Below, one piece after another: positions 1 to 9,151 of a stretch of DNA of 64,000 nucleotides; positions within the stretch are counted from its first letter, which is position 1, and the number at the start of each line of letters is the position of its first letter. The notes below the pieces were generated by a model. It ran no database searches and was not told where the DNA came from. It was given only the letters and a program-made list of their open reading frames with translations. The stretch is from Fusibacter sp. 3D3 (lineage in GTDB: Bacteria; Bacillota; Clostridia; Peptostreptococcales; Acidaminobacteraceae). The translations under genes were made by a program, and so were the position numbers. Location: the NCBI RefSeq assembly GCF_001748365.1, contig NZ_BDHH01000001.1:305843-369842 (forward strand). Direction: 5' to 3'.

Positions 1-1113
1 CTGATACTCTTTTCTGGGTGTGCACGGAAATCAGAAGAAGTCATTCGTGCTGAAATTAAAGCTGAACTTGAAGCTGAAGCTGAAGCAAATCAATCCAACA
101 CAAATACTGAAATTAATACAGACGCTCAAGTCATCACAGGGCTCATCACGATTAACCCCAGTCCCTTTGAAGAGGGTATCCTACTGGATGAACCTATCGT
201 CTTTAATGGAAAAAGTTACTCCGAGATAGGGTTTCAAGATGCATACTTTTCAAAATATTTAGATCGAACGCTTTTCGAATATTCTCCAGATGGCCCCATT
301 TTATCAGGACAATATTATAACAATATCCCTATCTCCGTCTCAATAACAAAGGACTCCCTTCGATTAGATGACCGGAATCTCCTGAGCGCACAGATTGATA
401 AAATCATTTCAATTAACAATCATTCCGATCTTATTGATCGTACTCAAGAAGATTATAGTCTTGAATTCTATGAAACTGTTTTCAACACAATGATAGAATT
501 CAGTATGGATATAGCGACTTATCCTGAGGACATTCACGAATTTATACTCTATCAAACAGATTCAATGTTTAAAACTGCCGTTGATAAACTCATTGATTCT
601 GGAAAATTTATCATCACTGATGGCGATCATTATGTTTTATCTGATGTATCTAATCCAAGCGAAGATCAAGGTCAGAGTATTGAATACAATCTTCAAGATC
701 TTAAAAATGGCACTGCTATAGCTGGTTTAGTTGTAAAGGGGAATCAATTTAAAGCAGGCGATTCTACGGTTGATTATACACTAGAAGGTTCGACCAGTAT
801 AAGCGGTGAGTTATTTTATGATGCTGAGTTTTGGGAGGCTTATATATTTGTTTTTCAAGATACCGAGCTTTTGAATTATAAAATCAAAATTGAATTCCCA
901 GATCAATATATTTTTGACCAAACTTTTTCTTCATGCGTCATTAGAAATCAAGAGGAACTTGAAGCAAATTTAACCGCTGAAGAAATTGAACTGATTAAAT
1001 CAGGACAGTCTTTGAAGGTTACCATGCTCCTTAAAGACATTTCAACTTCCTATATGTATCAGTCAGAAGGTGGCATTGGTGCTGATTTTATAAGCCTAAG
1101 TAGAATACAATAA
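1..1113 (+). CDS. Putative lipoprotein, 5' end cut by window edge
   Basis: The frame is open from base 1 to the stop at 1111-1113, about 370 codons. The ATG at 490 is only an internal methionine, because the same frame continues upstream without a stop. The first visible residues end in LFSGC, a lipobox-like sequence, so the window begins inside a lipoprotein signal peptide and only a few residues are missing. After the cysteine comes a charged Glu/Ala-rich linker (residues 11-30) and then a polar domain with no motif I recognise. It is probably a surface-anchored protein outside the membrane. A hairpin terminator follows. Function unknown. Confidence 0.7.
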   Translation: MILFSGCARKSEEVIRAEIKAELEAEAEANQSNTNTEINTDAQVITGLITINPSPFEEGILLDEPIVFNGKSYSEIGFQDAYFSKYLDRTLFEYSPDGPILSGQYYNNIPISVSITKDSLRLDDRNLLSAQIDKIISINNHSDLIDRTQEDYSLEFYETVFNTMIEFSMDIATYPEDIHEFILYQTDSMFKTAVDKLIDSGKFIITDGDHYVLSDVSNPSEDQGQSIEYNLQDLKNGTAIAGLVVKGNQFKAGDSTVDYTLEGSTSISGELFYDAEFWEAYIFVFQDTELLNYKIKIEFPDQYIFDQTFSSCVIRNQEELEANLTAEEIELIKSGQSLKVTMLLKDISTSYMYQSEGGIGADFISLSRIQ

Positions 1114-1175
1114 ATTTTGATTTAAGATCCAACGCCAGTGTAGCTGTAAGGCATCAAAATCCAAAAGATAAGCAA

Positions 1176-1246
1176 CCCTCTATCCTATGATGTCGTTTAC
1201 GGGAAATTCGCGATACAGCATAGGGTAGAGGGGTAACTGTTTTTTT
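1176..1246 (+). terminator. Hairpin terminator after the lipoprotein gene
   Basis: A 14-nt arm at 1176-1189 pairs with 1219-1232 (one G:T pair) around a 29-nt loop, and a run of seven T ends at 1246. The T-run is about 8 nt past the stem, so the fit is good but not ideal. Confidence 0.6.
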
Positions 1247-1369
1247 GACACTCTAATCTTATATATAATAGAAATTTCATTCATATTATGCTATTATTGT
1301 TAACATACGGATGATGCTCAATCATTTCCTATTCGGAATGGAAAAACTATTATAAGGAGGTCAAAACGC

Positions 1370-1690
1370 ATGGAAGATATGAAAAAAGATTTTGACGACG
1401 TCAAGAAAGAACTCCAAAAGGAAGGGCTTGTCAAAACATTTCTAAGTTTTGATAAAATGATTACCCCTACTTTAATTAAAATTATTTTCTACATCGGCAT
1501 TTTATTGTCTACCCTCACTGGACTAAGTATGATATTAAGCGGTATGAGATCACATTTTGGCGGCGGCATACAAGTGCTTTTAGGATTATTAACACTGGTG
1601 ATATCGCCAATCGTCGTTAGAGTTTACTGTGAACTTTTAATTGTAATTTTCAAAATTCACGATTCTTTAAACGAAATAAAAAATAAGTAA
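1370..1690 (+). CDS. DUF4282-family small membrane protein
   Basis: 106 residues. An N-terminal charged segment (about 1-25) precedes the sequence FLSFDKMITPTLIKIIFYIG, typical of DUF4282 proteins, then two hydrophobic segments (about 35-58 and 66-88) and the conserved-looking tail RVYCELLIVIFKIHDSL. No catalytic residues are apparent, and the role of the family is unknown. The ATG at 1370 has the ribosome-binding site AAGGAGG about 10 nt upstream. It stands alone between two hairpin terminators, so it is probably a single-gene unit. Confidence 0.75.
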   Translation: MEDMKKDFDDVKKELQKEGLVKTFLSFDKMITPTLIKIIFYIGILLSTLTGLSMILSGMRSHFGGGIQVLLGLLTLVISPIVVRVYCELLIVIFKIHDSLNEIKNK

Positions 1691-1727
1691 AGCTATTATT
1701 AGACATATTTTGAATTGACATCTTTAC

Positions 1728-1770
1728 ATAAGGCATCGGGTTGACCATTCCCAACTCTGTGCCTTATTTT
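1728..1770 (+). terminator. Terminator after the DUF4282 gene
   Basis: Arms ATAAGGCA (1728-1735) and TGCCTTAT (1760-1767) enclose a second short GGGTTG/CCAAC pairing, and the stem runs into TTTT. Confidence 0.55.
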
Positions 1771-1788
1771 GCGTTTAAAATGGACGAT

Positions 1789-2048
1789 GTCCATCAACCT
1801 GTAAAGTAATTTTATACACTACAAAGTTGAAATCCCCCCACCCTATATATATGCTGGATGAACAATCCGCAGGCGGAAACCGCCGAGGACTCTTGTTCAG
1901 GAAGCATATAGTCCATCAACCTGTAAAGTAATTTAATACACTATAAAGTTGAAATCCCCCCACCCTATATATATGCTGGATGAACAATCCGCAGGCGGGA
2001 ACCGCCGAGGACTCTTGTTCAGTAAGCATATATATAGGGTGGGGGGAT
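1789..2048. repeat. Tandem 122-bp repeat ending in a large cruciform
   Basis: Two nearly identical copies start at 1789 and 1911 (period 122). Each holds a C-rich/TATATA arm, then a nested hairpin: TGAACAA/TTGTTCA outside and GGCGG/CCGCC inside. In copy 2 the outer arms are a perfect 24-bp inverted repeat (1954-1977 with 2025-2048). In copy 1 the right arm breaks off after AGCATATA. The element fills the 380-base gap between the DUF4282 gene and the 3' end of metK, so the intact copy could also end metK transcription on the minus strand. No coding potential was seen. Confidence 0.8.
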
Positions 2049-2070
2049 GCCCTTAATCTAGTGAATAAAA

Positions 2071-3252
2071 TTACGCCCCAAAAGCGTCTTTCTTAATCGC
2101 TTCTGCTCTATCCGTTTTTTCCCAAGGTAAATCGATATCTGTTCTACCAAAGTGACCATAAGCAGCCGTTTGCTTGTAAATAGGTCTTCTGAGGTCAAGT
2201 TCTCTAATGATTGCACCTGGTCTTAAATCAAAGTGTTTTGCAACGAGCTCTATGATGCGCTCATCGTCAATTTTACCTGTACCAAAAGTTTCAACCATGA
2301 TCGAAACAGGATGTGCAACGCCGATTGCGTAAGCAAGTTCAAGCTCACATTTATCCGCAACGCCAGCTGCAACAAGATTTTTTGCAACATACCTTGCTGC
2401 ATAAGCAGCAGAACGGTCCACTTTTGTAGGGTCTTTTCCAGAAAAAGCACCACCGCCATGTCTAGAGTAACCACCGTAAGTATCTACAATGATTTTTCTA
2501 CCCGTTAAGCCTGCATCTCCTTGAGGTCCACCAATTACAAATCGACCCGTTGGATTGACTAAAATTCGCGTATTGATCAAGAGTTCTGCTGGAATAATGG
2601 GGTTAATTACATGCTTAATCAAATCTGCTTCTATTTGATCTCTCTCAACCTCTGGTCCGTGCTGAGTCGAAATTAACACAGTATCCACTCTAGCGGGCTT
2701 TCCATTTTCATCATATTCAATGGTCACTTGCGTTTTACCGTCTGGTCTTAAATACTCCAAAGTGTTGTCTTTTCTAACATCAGTCAATCGCTTCGCAAGT
2801 TTATGAGCCAGTGAAATTGGAAGCGGCATTAATTCTGGTGTCTCATTACAAGCGAAACCGAACATAATCCCTTGATCTCCTGCACCCACTTCATCTTCCA
2901 TATTGCCCTCTTTACTCTCAAGTGCTCTATCAACACCCATTGCAATATCATCAGATTGCTTATCTATCGCCACGAGCACACCACAGGTATCCCCGTCAAA
3001 ACCAAACTTAGCTCTGTCGTAACCAATGCCCTTAATGGTTTCTCTAACCACATTTTGAATGTCTACATAACAGTTTGTTGTGATTTCTCCAGCAACCAAA
3101 ACCAAACCTGTTGTCACAGATGTTTCACAAGCAACTCTTGCATTTGGATCTTGTGCAAAGATTGCGTCTAAAATTGAGTCGGAAATTTGGTCACAGATCT
3201 TATCTGGATGACCTTCAGTTACAGATTCAGAAGTAAATAATCTTCTTGCCAT
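2071..3252 (-). CDS. metK: S-adenosylmethionine synthetase
   Basis: 393 residues, the normal length for the family. It makes S-adenosylmethionine from methionine and ATP in the cytosol. GHPDK (14-18), [12 protein letters not shown] (from 123) and the glycine-rich [14 protein letters not shown] segment are the family signatures for ATP, metal and phosphate binding. The ATG follows GGAGGTGTCGTAGA. It is the last gene of a minus-strand run that begins with the patatin-like gene, 42 bp after a possible small membrane protein. The short upstream gap holds no SAM riboswitch. Confidence 0.97.
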   Translation of the reverse strand: MARRLFTSESVTEGHPDKICDQISDSILDAIFAQDPNARVACETSVTTGLVLVAGEITTNCYVDIQNVVRETIKGIGYDRAKFGFDGDTCGVLVAIDKQSDDIAMGVDRALESKEGNMEDEVGAGDQGIMFGFACNETPELMPLPISLAHKLAKRLTDVRKDNTLEYLRPDGKTQVTIEYDENGKPARVDTVLISTQHGPEVERDQIEADLIKHVINPIIPAELLINTRILVNPTGRFVIGGPQGDAGLTGRKIIVDTYGGYSRHGGGAFSGKDPTKVDRSAAYAARYVAKNLVAAGVADKCELELAYAIGVAHPVSIMVETFGTGKIDDERIIELVAKHFDLRPGAIIRELDLRRPIYKQTAAYGHFGRTDIDLPWEKTDRAEAIKKDAFGA

Positions 3253-3294
3253 TCTACGACACCTCCATTAATCATTATAGTTTTGATAATCCTT

Positions 3295-3576
3295 TTATAT
3301 CTCATTGATGAATTCTAGTCGCAAAAAAACCTCTTCATAAGAAGAGGCGAGCATTCTCACAACCTCATCTTCCAGATATTTATCATATCTGTAGGATTTA
3401 GCACCGTGTAAAACCGGTTGCTGGACTTCATAGGGCCTATTCCCTCCATCGCTCTTGATAAGGATTACTATTAAATTTACTAGATCATAATAGCACATGA
3501 TTATCAATAACGCAATAGCTAAATTGCGAACAAAATTTAATTCACTTGAGACATTACAGCCATCTAGCCCCTCCAA
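3295..3576 (-). CDS. Possible small membrane protein
   Basis: The frame gives up to 93 residues from a TTG at 3576, overlapping the end of the preceding gene by 13 bp. It predicts one hydrophobic segment (about residues 14-38) followed by a charged, soluble C-terminal half. The Shine-Dalgarno-like GGAGGGG lies at the TTG itself, so the true start may be a downstream TTG or ATG inside the hydrophobic stretch. No family is recognised. Support is its place in a tightly packed gene run and lack of an overlapping alternative. It may not be real. Confidence 0.4.
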   Translation of the reverse strand: MEGLDGCNVSSELNFVRNLAIALLIIMCYYDLVNLIVILIKSDGGNRPYEVQQPVLHGAKSYRYDKYLEDEVVRMLASSYEEVFLRLEFINEI

Positions 3577-4697
3577 TTTTCTAAAAAGTCAAAAATATTG
3601 TCATAGGCACTGTTCATAAAAGAGTACAGGACAGGATGATCTGTTTTGACTTCGCATATAAACTGCATACTCTCCTCATAGACTAGATTGTCACTAAAAG
3701 CTTGATCTACCGCCGCTAAGGCTTCCTTATTCAACGCCCCCACAACGAGTTGTCCATCGCTTGTGAAAAAATAGAGCGCAAATAAATCGCCGTTTAAATA
3801 GTAGGGATTTTCACCGACATGGTCATTATGTGGATTAAACTCGCTGTAAAGCCTACCATTATAATACTCAAAACACATCATTTCTGGATTTTGATCGTGA
3901 AATCTTCTTTCAAAAAAAGCATCCTCAAGCGTTAAAATCATCATATATTCAGGCTTGTTTAGATTAAACGAAGCTTCAATACTAGAGATTTCCAAACTTT
4001 CAATAACCCCAGCCTTCTCAACCTTCATAACGGCTTTATCAATCTCAATTTCGATGACGACGATTTTATAACGCGTTTCAAAATCGATAAGCGCTTCACA
4101 GTGATAGATTGCTTTTTGATCCGTTTCAGACATACAAGTTGTAGTGTTTTTTAATAAGCTGCAGGGTTCATCCACAATTTCAAAAGCTTCATCTATTAGA
4201 CCCTCTTTCCACAAAAGCATCGTAGGGGGATAATCACAGCCTACCGTCCGCATCACAAAGTAATTCAGAAGTGATATTTCATGCTCTACATCTGGGCAAA
4301 GTCTTTGATAAAGCTGAATCTCCTCATCTGTTGTAAGACCTGTATAAAGCGTTTCAAAATCCAATTTAAAGCTTTCAAAATCTACCAATAACTCAATTGA
4401 ATTCGGATCTACAATATAGGCAGACTTAATCAAGAATACAAATTCTTCATAGTTTATCTCTACAAAGATACCCCCGAGCCCGCCTGTGACCCCTAAAATG
4501 GTATTTTGAATCTCTCTGGGGGCGCCTTCTAGAAAATGATAAAACCCATCAATGCCATAGGCCTCATAGTCCAGATGAAAGATTTGAGTAATCCGCTCAT
4601 TTTGTGTATTTTGCCATTCGCACACAAGACCAACAACACCCATTAACCTGGTGTTGGTGGCCTTTGCATTTAGAAATTTTAATTTTGATCGATTCAT
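3564..4697 (-). CDS. Conserved-looking protein of unknown function
   Basis: 377 residues, acidic, with no signal peptide or membrane segment. I see no catalytic motif and do not recognise a family. Its start overlaps the stop of the phosphoglucomutase gene (TAATG), so the two are probably translationally coupled. The closeness suggests a link to sugar-phosphate metabolism, but this is only context. Cysteines are scattered and do not form a metal motif. Confidence 0.75.
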   Translation of the reverse strand: MNRSKLKFLNAKATNTRLMGVVGLVCEWQNTQNERITQIFHLDYEAYGIDGFYHFLEGAPREIQNTILGVTGGLGGIFVEINYEEFVFLIKSAYIVDPNSIELLVDFESFKLDFETLYTGLTTDEEIQLYQRLCPDVEHEISLLNYFVMRTVGCDYPPTMLLWKEGLIDEAFEIVDEPCSLLKNTTTCMSETDQKAIYHCEALIDFETRYKIVVIEIEIDKAVMKVEKAGVIESLEISSIEASFNLNKPEYMMILTLEDAFFERRFHDQNPEMMCFEYYNGRLYSEFNPHNDHVGENPYYLNGDLFALYFFTSDGQLVVGALNKEALAAVDQAFSDNLVYEESMQFICEVKTDHPVLYSFMNSAYDNIFDFLENWRG

Positions 4698-6367
4698 TAA
4701 GAAACGACCTCGGCAACAATGAAGGATTTATAATATTCCAATTTTTGTTTTGCTTCCTCTGGTGTCTCCGCTTGAATTGAAAAATAAATTTTAAGCTTCG
4801 GTTCAGTTCCAGAAGGTCTTAAGACAAACCAAGAATCTTCATCTAAATAGTATTTAAGCACATCAGATTTCGGAAGCCCTGTATCATCATTTAAAAAGTC
4901 GATGATCCGCTCAAATTCAAAATGATCCGCCGCATGCGCTCTGAATCTCGCCATAATGGACATCATGACAGAATGTCCCTCTTTACCTTCAAACTTCTTA
5001 GAAATGGTCTCCTCTATGAAAAAACCATGTTTCTTATAAATTGAGTCGAGCTGCTCTAACAAAGAACACCCCTTTTGCTTAAAATATTCTGCCATTTCAA
5101 TCGCAATGAGGGTTCCCATAACAGCATCTTTATCCCTCACATGTGGATCGAATAGATAACCGTAACTTTCTTCATAGCCCATGACAAAATGAGGTTCATC
5201 TTTTTCGATCTGTTCTCCTATAAATTTAAAACCTGTCAAAGTTTGAATCAATTTTACGCCATAATGATCAGCCTGTCTTTTGGCAAGATCTGATGAGACG
5301 ATTGTATTGACCACATAATGTTCAGGCGTTAAATCGCCTCTTGATGAGAGCAAGTATTCCATGAAAAGAGCGCCGATTTGGTTGCCATTTAATACACGAT
5401 ACACGTTTTTATCTTTAACGAGCAAACCAATGCGATCACAATCTGGATCGGTTGCGATCACTAAATCTGCACCATGCTTTTCAGCATATTCTATCGCAAC
5501 TTCAAAAGCCTCATACTCTTCTGGATTTGGTTTTTTACAGGTTGGAAACTCACCGTCTGGTTGCATCTGTGAACTCGCTTCTATCAAATTTGAAAAAGCC
5601 ATTTCCTTGAGAACGCGTTTTATCGTTGCGCCGCCAGTCCCATGAAGAGGGGTGTACACCACTTTAAGCGTTGAGTTCTTTAGGAGCTCTGGTCTTACAG
5701 AAACCTTTTTGACCATTTCTATATAAGGCAAATCCACATCTTCACCGATCATTTTAAAAAGTCCCTCTGCAAGTGCCCTTTTCTTATCCGTTCGCTTAAC
5801 TTGCTCAAAATCCGCTACTTGATTAACATGCTCTATAAGCGCATCTGCTAGATCCGGTACCAACTGACACCCTGTTTCATCATACACTTTGTAACCGTTG
5901 TATTCCGGTGGATTGTGACTTGCGGTAATCATGATGCCGCCTATGCAGCACAACTCTCTTACAGCAAATGACAGTTCCGGTGTAGTCCTAACTTCATCGA
6001 ACAAATAAGCTTTTATGCCATTCCCTGCCATCACAAGTGCAGATTCCAGTGCAAACTCATACGATTTTCGTCTTGAATCATAGGCGATGACAATTGACTT
6101 TTCAAATTTACCCTTAAGGATTGCAGCATCTCTTTCAAGTAAAAAATTTGCAAATCCCTGAGTTGCTTTTCGCACAACGTATTCATTGATTCTATTTGTG
6201 CCTGCACCTATAACGCCTCTCATCCCTGCTGTTCCAAATTCCAAATCTCTGTAAAATCGATCATCAATTTCATTTGGACGATTTTCAATTGCCTTTAATT
6301 CCGCTCTAAAATCTGCATCAAAATAAGTATTTTCAAGCCACTGCTCGTATTTTTCTCTAACAGTCAT
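4697..6367 (-). CDS. pgcA: Phosphoglucomutase / phosphomannomutase family enzyme
   Basis: 556 residues from the ATG at 6367, chosen because GGGAGAG lies at the right distance. Upstream in-frame ATGs at 6373 and 6382 are too close to it or lack one. The enzyme interconverts hexose 1- and 6-phosphates. The phosphoserine loop TASHNP (Ser near 150), the Mg-binding loop DPDCDR, and the C-terminal phosphate-binding RPSGTEPK are all present. It resembles the long PgcA-type alpha-phosphoglucomutases of Firmicutes that feed UDP-glucose synthesis. Whether glucose or mannose phosphate is preferred cannot be read from the sequence. Confidence 0.9.
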   Translation of the reverse strand: MTVREKYEQWLENTYFDADFRAELKAIENRPNEIDDRFYRDLEFGTAGMRGVIGAGTNRINEYVVRKATQGFANFLLERDAAILKGKFEKSIVIAYDSRRKSYEFALESALVMAGNGIKAYLFDEVRTTPELSFAVRELCCIGGIMITASHNPPEYNGYKVYDETGCQLVPDLADALIEHVNQVADFEQVKRTDKKRALAEGLFKMIGEDVDLPYIEMVKKVSVRPELLKNSTLKVVYTPLHGTGGATIKRVLKEMAFSNLIEASSQMQPDGEFPTCKKPNPEEYEAFEVAIEYAEKHGADLVIATDPDCDRIGLLVKDKNVYRVLNGNQIGALFMEYLLSSRGDLTPEHYVVNTIVSSDLAKRQADHYGVKLIQTLTGFKFIGEQIEKDEPHFVMGYEESYGYLFDPHVRDKDAVMGTLIAIEMAEYFKQKGCSLLEQLDSIYKKHGFFIEETISKKFEGKEGHSVMMSIMARFRAHAADHFEFERIIDFLNDDTGLPKSDVLKYYLDEDSWFVLRPSGTEPKLKIYFSIQAETPEEAKQKLEYYKSFIVAEVVS

Positions 6368-6452
6368 ATTCATCTCTCCCATCTTCTATTCAATCTACTT
6401 CGTTATATCTTATTATATCTCTTTTTATAAATCAAGCCATTGCGCTATGTTT

Positions 6453-7712
6453 CTATAGTGGGATTTCCCCATCTACTAAAAAGCCCGTCTCAAATAGCAT
6501 AAAAAATAAGTGTTTTAAAGTTTCGGCCTTTAACTTATGAGGGAATAGGGCATTCGTTTTAACAGACAATATCCCAATCAATTTTTGAGTGAGTTCACCT
6601 CTTCCAGAAGATAAATCGATTTTATCTTCACGGTAACGTCTATGAACAAGGCCTACAAGTTGCTCAAACGACAAAATTCTAAATCGATCTATGCCGAGTT
6701 CTTGCGCTAAAAATTCATAAAGTGCCAGTGCGATTTCACCATAAGTCGCATTGTCACGGACACCTAAAAGTTGTTTAATCAACGGAATCACGTCTTCAAA
6801 CAAAAGGCGTTTTGCGGGTTTATCAATGCCCAGAAGTTTCCCCACTTCCTTTAATGTGCGATCCGAAAGGCCAATTAATTCATTAAAGACTAAATCTTCA
6901 TCAATATCGCCTTTGATATAATACATTTTGCCTTTAAGCGTCTTAAAAACGCGATACGTATCATAGTATCCCATTTTTATGTTATAGGCAGCCTTTTCTC
7001 TACTGACTTCTAATGTTTTGCCCAAATTCTCAGAAGGCTTGATCATGGTTATAGCCACATTTTTTTTGTTCTTAATTTTGCGCTGTCTGCCGAGTCCCAT
7101 TACCCTTATGGCTATAATGTGCTCATACCCTTTTTCTATGAGCATATTGATGGGCAAGTTATCAAACATCCCACCATCCACAAACAGTTTATCATCCATT
7201 TTTTCAATTTTAAAAGCCGGAAAATTGGCAGATGCCATGATGTAGTCGTGAAGTTTGCCTTCAGGAATATCCTCAATAAAAATTTCAATCGGTTTTAAAT
7301 CGCTTAAAGAAAGGGTTACAAGCCCGTATTCGATCTTCGAAGCCCTGACCTCTTGCTCATTAATGATTTCTTTAAGCAGTTTCTTGAGCGGCGTCACATC
7401 AAGGCCACCTTGCCTCAATGTCTCCATCAGAAAATTGCCGATTTTATTGATATCAAAATCAGATCCAAATTCAAATTTAGTCACTTTCTCGAGTAATTTC
7501 TCATCTCCCTTTATGATGTCCTCAACATTCATATTAAGCCATAGGGATTCGAGTTTCTCAAGGTCTCCCATTGCAATGAGTGCGCCGTTTATCGATCCTA
7601 TTGAAGCCCCTACTACAGCATCATACTCAATTCCCATTTCTTTTAATGCCTTTACGGCCCCTACATGAAATGCGCCTTTTGCGCCACCACCTTCGAGCAC
7701 TAATCCAGTCAT
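6453..7712 (-). CDS. Patatin-like phospholipase
   Basis: 419 residues. The oxyanion loop GGGAKGA (8-14), the nucleophile elbow GASIG with Ser37, and the DGG dyad aspartate at 179 define the patatin Ser-Asp hydrolase fold. It probably cleaves acyl esters of lipids at the inner membrane face or in the cytosol. No signal peptide is seen. The C-terminal region of about 150 residues is helical, and I cannot assign it. Start: ATG with GAGGTG upstream. It may head the run to metK, 70 bp before the phosphoglucomutase. Confidence 0.88.
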   Translation of the reverse strand: MTGLVLEGGGAKGAFHVGAVKALKEMGIEYDAVVGASIGSINGALIAMGDLEKLESLWLNMNVEDIIKGDEKLLEKVTKFEFGSDFDINKIGNFLMETLRQGGLDVTPLKKLLKEIINEQEVRASKIEYGLVTLSLSDLKPIEIFIEDIPEGKLHDYIMASANFPAFKIEKMDDKLFVDGGMFDNLPINMLIEKGYEHIIAIRVMGLGRQRKIKNKKNVAITMIKPSENLGKTLEVSREKAAYNIKMGYYDTYRVFKTLKGKMYYIKGDIDEDLVFNELIGLSDRTLKEVGKLLGIDKPAKRLLFEDVIPLIKQLLGVRDNATYGEIALALYEFLAQELGIDRFRILSFEQLVGLVHRRYREDKIDLSSGRGELTQKLIGILSVKTNALFPHKLKAETLKHLFFMLFETGFLVDGEIPL

Positions 7713-7859
7713 TTAACACACCTCATTTACATATTTATCTTGTTTATATGTTTTATCTCATCTCACTTATTTATACCACTAAAATAAGAGCTCAATCCCA
7801 ACTTATGATCCTCTTGTAAAGTCTCATAATTTGCAATTAACCTCTTATTGCGTTTTTCT

Positions 7860-8291
7860 CTAGCCTTTTACATCTAATGTTATTTTTTCTGCTGAATTAT
7901 TTTCAGTTGGAACAGTTTCAGAACTTGGATCAGATGCTGCAGTCAATTCATATTGGCGCAAAAAATTCTTGACCATCATATCTGCTAATCCAATCCCACC
8001 TGCTTCAGTAATTTTCTTGGACATTTCCTCGTCAAGCAACCCTTCAAAAGTTTCCCTTGCGTTGCTTTTTTCAGTTAAACCACCTTCTTGAACCGTTTTG
8101 CGCATTTCCTTAAAAAGCATGTTCACAAAAAACGATTCAAATTGCTCTGCTGCTTCTCTGATTTTAGTTTCATCTTTTGTCTTTGTAGCCTCTTCAAGTT
8201 TTTTCTTAAAAGTATCTGTCTCTATCGAATTTTTTTGATCCGTCATTTGAGTCTGATAAACACTACTCAATCCTATATTATCAACTTTCAT
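7860..8291 (-). CDS. flgJ: FlgJ-like flagellar rod-binding protein
   Basis: 143 residues. The central part (AAEQFESFFVNMLFKEMRK near 47-65, then GGIGLADMMVKNFL) matches the N-terminal rod-binding domain of FlgJ. The peptidoglycan hydrolase domain of proteobacterial FlgJ is absent, as is usual in Firmicutes. It probably caps or chaperones rod assembly. It lies 39 bp downstream of flgG in the same direction, forming a flgF-flgG-flgJ unit. Confidence 0.85.
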   Translation of the reverse strand: MKVDNIGLSSVYQTQMTDQKNSIETDTFKKKLEEATKTKDETKIREAAEQFESFFVNMLFKEMRKTVQEGGLTEKSNARETFEGLLDEEMSKKITEAGGIGLADMMVKNFLRQYELTAASDPSSETVPTENNSAEKITLDVKG

Positions 8292-8330
8292 GTCCTGATC
8301 CCTTCTATTGTTAACTCATCTGGATAAGCC

Positions 8331-9125
8331 TTAACGCTTTAACCCATTTGCAATTTCAAGCATTCTATCTGCTGTCTGAATGGATTTTGAATTCATTTCA
8401 TAAGCTCTTTCAGCTGTAATCAAGTTAATCATTTCATCGACCACTTCAACATTGCTGCTTTCTATAAAACCTTGTTTTACTTCAGTCGTGTCGCCCTCTT
8501 CTAAGCCTTCAATAGGTGTACCCGATGCACCCGTTGTTTTGTATAAATTTTTACCAACGCTCTCAAGTCCAGATGGATTGATGAATTTAGCCAACATAAA
8601 ATCCCCTAAATCTTCATATTCCTCTTCGCCATTTCGCTTAATTTGTATATTTCCAGTGGCGCTGACATTTAATTCTGTTATATTTTCACCTAATACAATA
8701 TCCCCGTCAGTCCCCTGTACAAAATAGCCTTCTGATGTAACGAGTTTAGCACCATCTTCTGTTGCCGCAATTTTAAAGTTACCATCTTTTGTAAACCTTT
8801 CGTTTCCATTTTGATCAATCACTTTAAAAAAGTGGTCGCCGTTGATGGCAAAGTCTAGGTCTCTTTCCGTCTGTTGCAGGCTACCGCCTTTAAAATCTCT
8901 CAAAGTTGCCGAAGTCATTACCCCATGTCCAATTTCAATTGGCACCGGACGGCCTTCACCGTCAATACGATCACTTTGAGTCATTCGCTCATACATAATA
9001 TCTTTAAATTCAATGCGCTGACCTTTAAATCCCGTCGTATTGACATTGGCCAAGTTGTTAGAAATCGTATCTATTTTAAGTTGTAAATTTTTCATTCCCG
9101 ATGCAGCGGACCACATAGCTTTCAT
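8331..9125 (-). CDS. flgG: Flagellar basal-body rod protein FlgG (FlhP type)
   Basis: 264 residues, normal for distal rod proteins. The N-terminal motif SNNLANVNTTGFKGQRIEF marks the rod/hook family, and the C-terminal VVDEMINLITAERAYEMNSK helix is the matching coiled-coil partner. These proteins are exported through the flagellar type III apparatus and form the distal rod. By synteny with mbl, murA and the neighbouring flgF it corresponds to Bacillus FlhP. Confidence 0.92.
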   Translation of the reverse strand: MKAMWSAASGMKNLQLKIDTISNNLANVNTTGFKGQRIEFKDIMYERMTQSDRIDGEGRPVPIEIGHGVMTSATLRDFKGGSLQQTERDLDFAINGDHFFKVIDQNGNERFTKDGNFKIAATEDGAKLVTSEGYFVQGTDGDIVLGENITELNVSATGNIQIKRNGEEEYEDLGDFMLAKFINPSGLESVGKNLYKTTGASGTPIEGLEEGDTTEVKQGFIESSNVEVVDEMINLITAERAYEMNSKSIQTADRMLEIANGLKR

Positions 9126-9151
9126 CTCAAATACCCTCCTCTAAAAACACT

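Noticed and set aside
20-229. 69-codon frame at the left edge
   Set aside because: It overlaps, in another frame, the lipoprotein reading frame that is open from base 1 to 1113.
2233-3171. Plus-strand frames across metK and similar antisense frames over other genes
   Set aside because: They are shadows of well-supported genes, with no ribosome-binding sites or family features.
3253-3294. SAM riboswitch before metK
   Set aside because: The gap is only 42 bp and holds no such structure.
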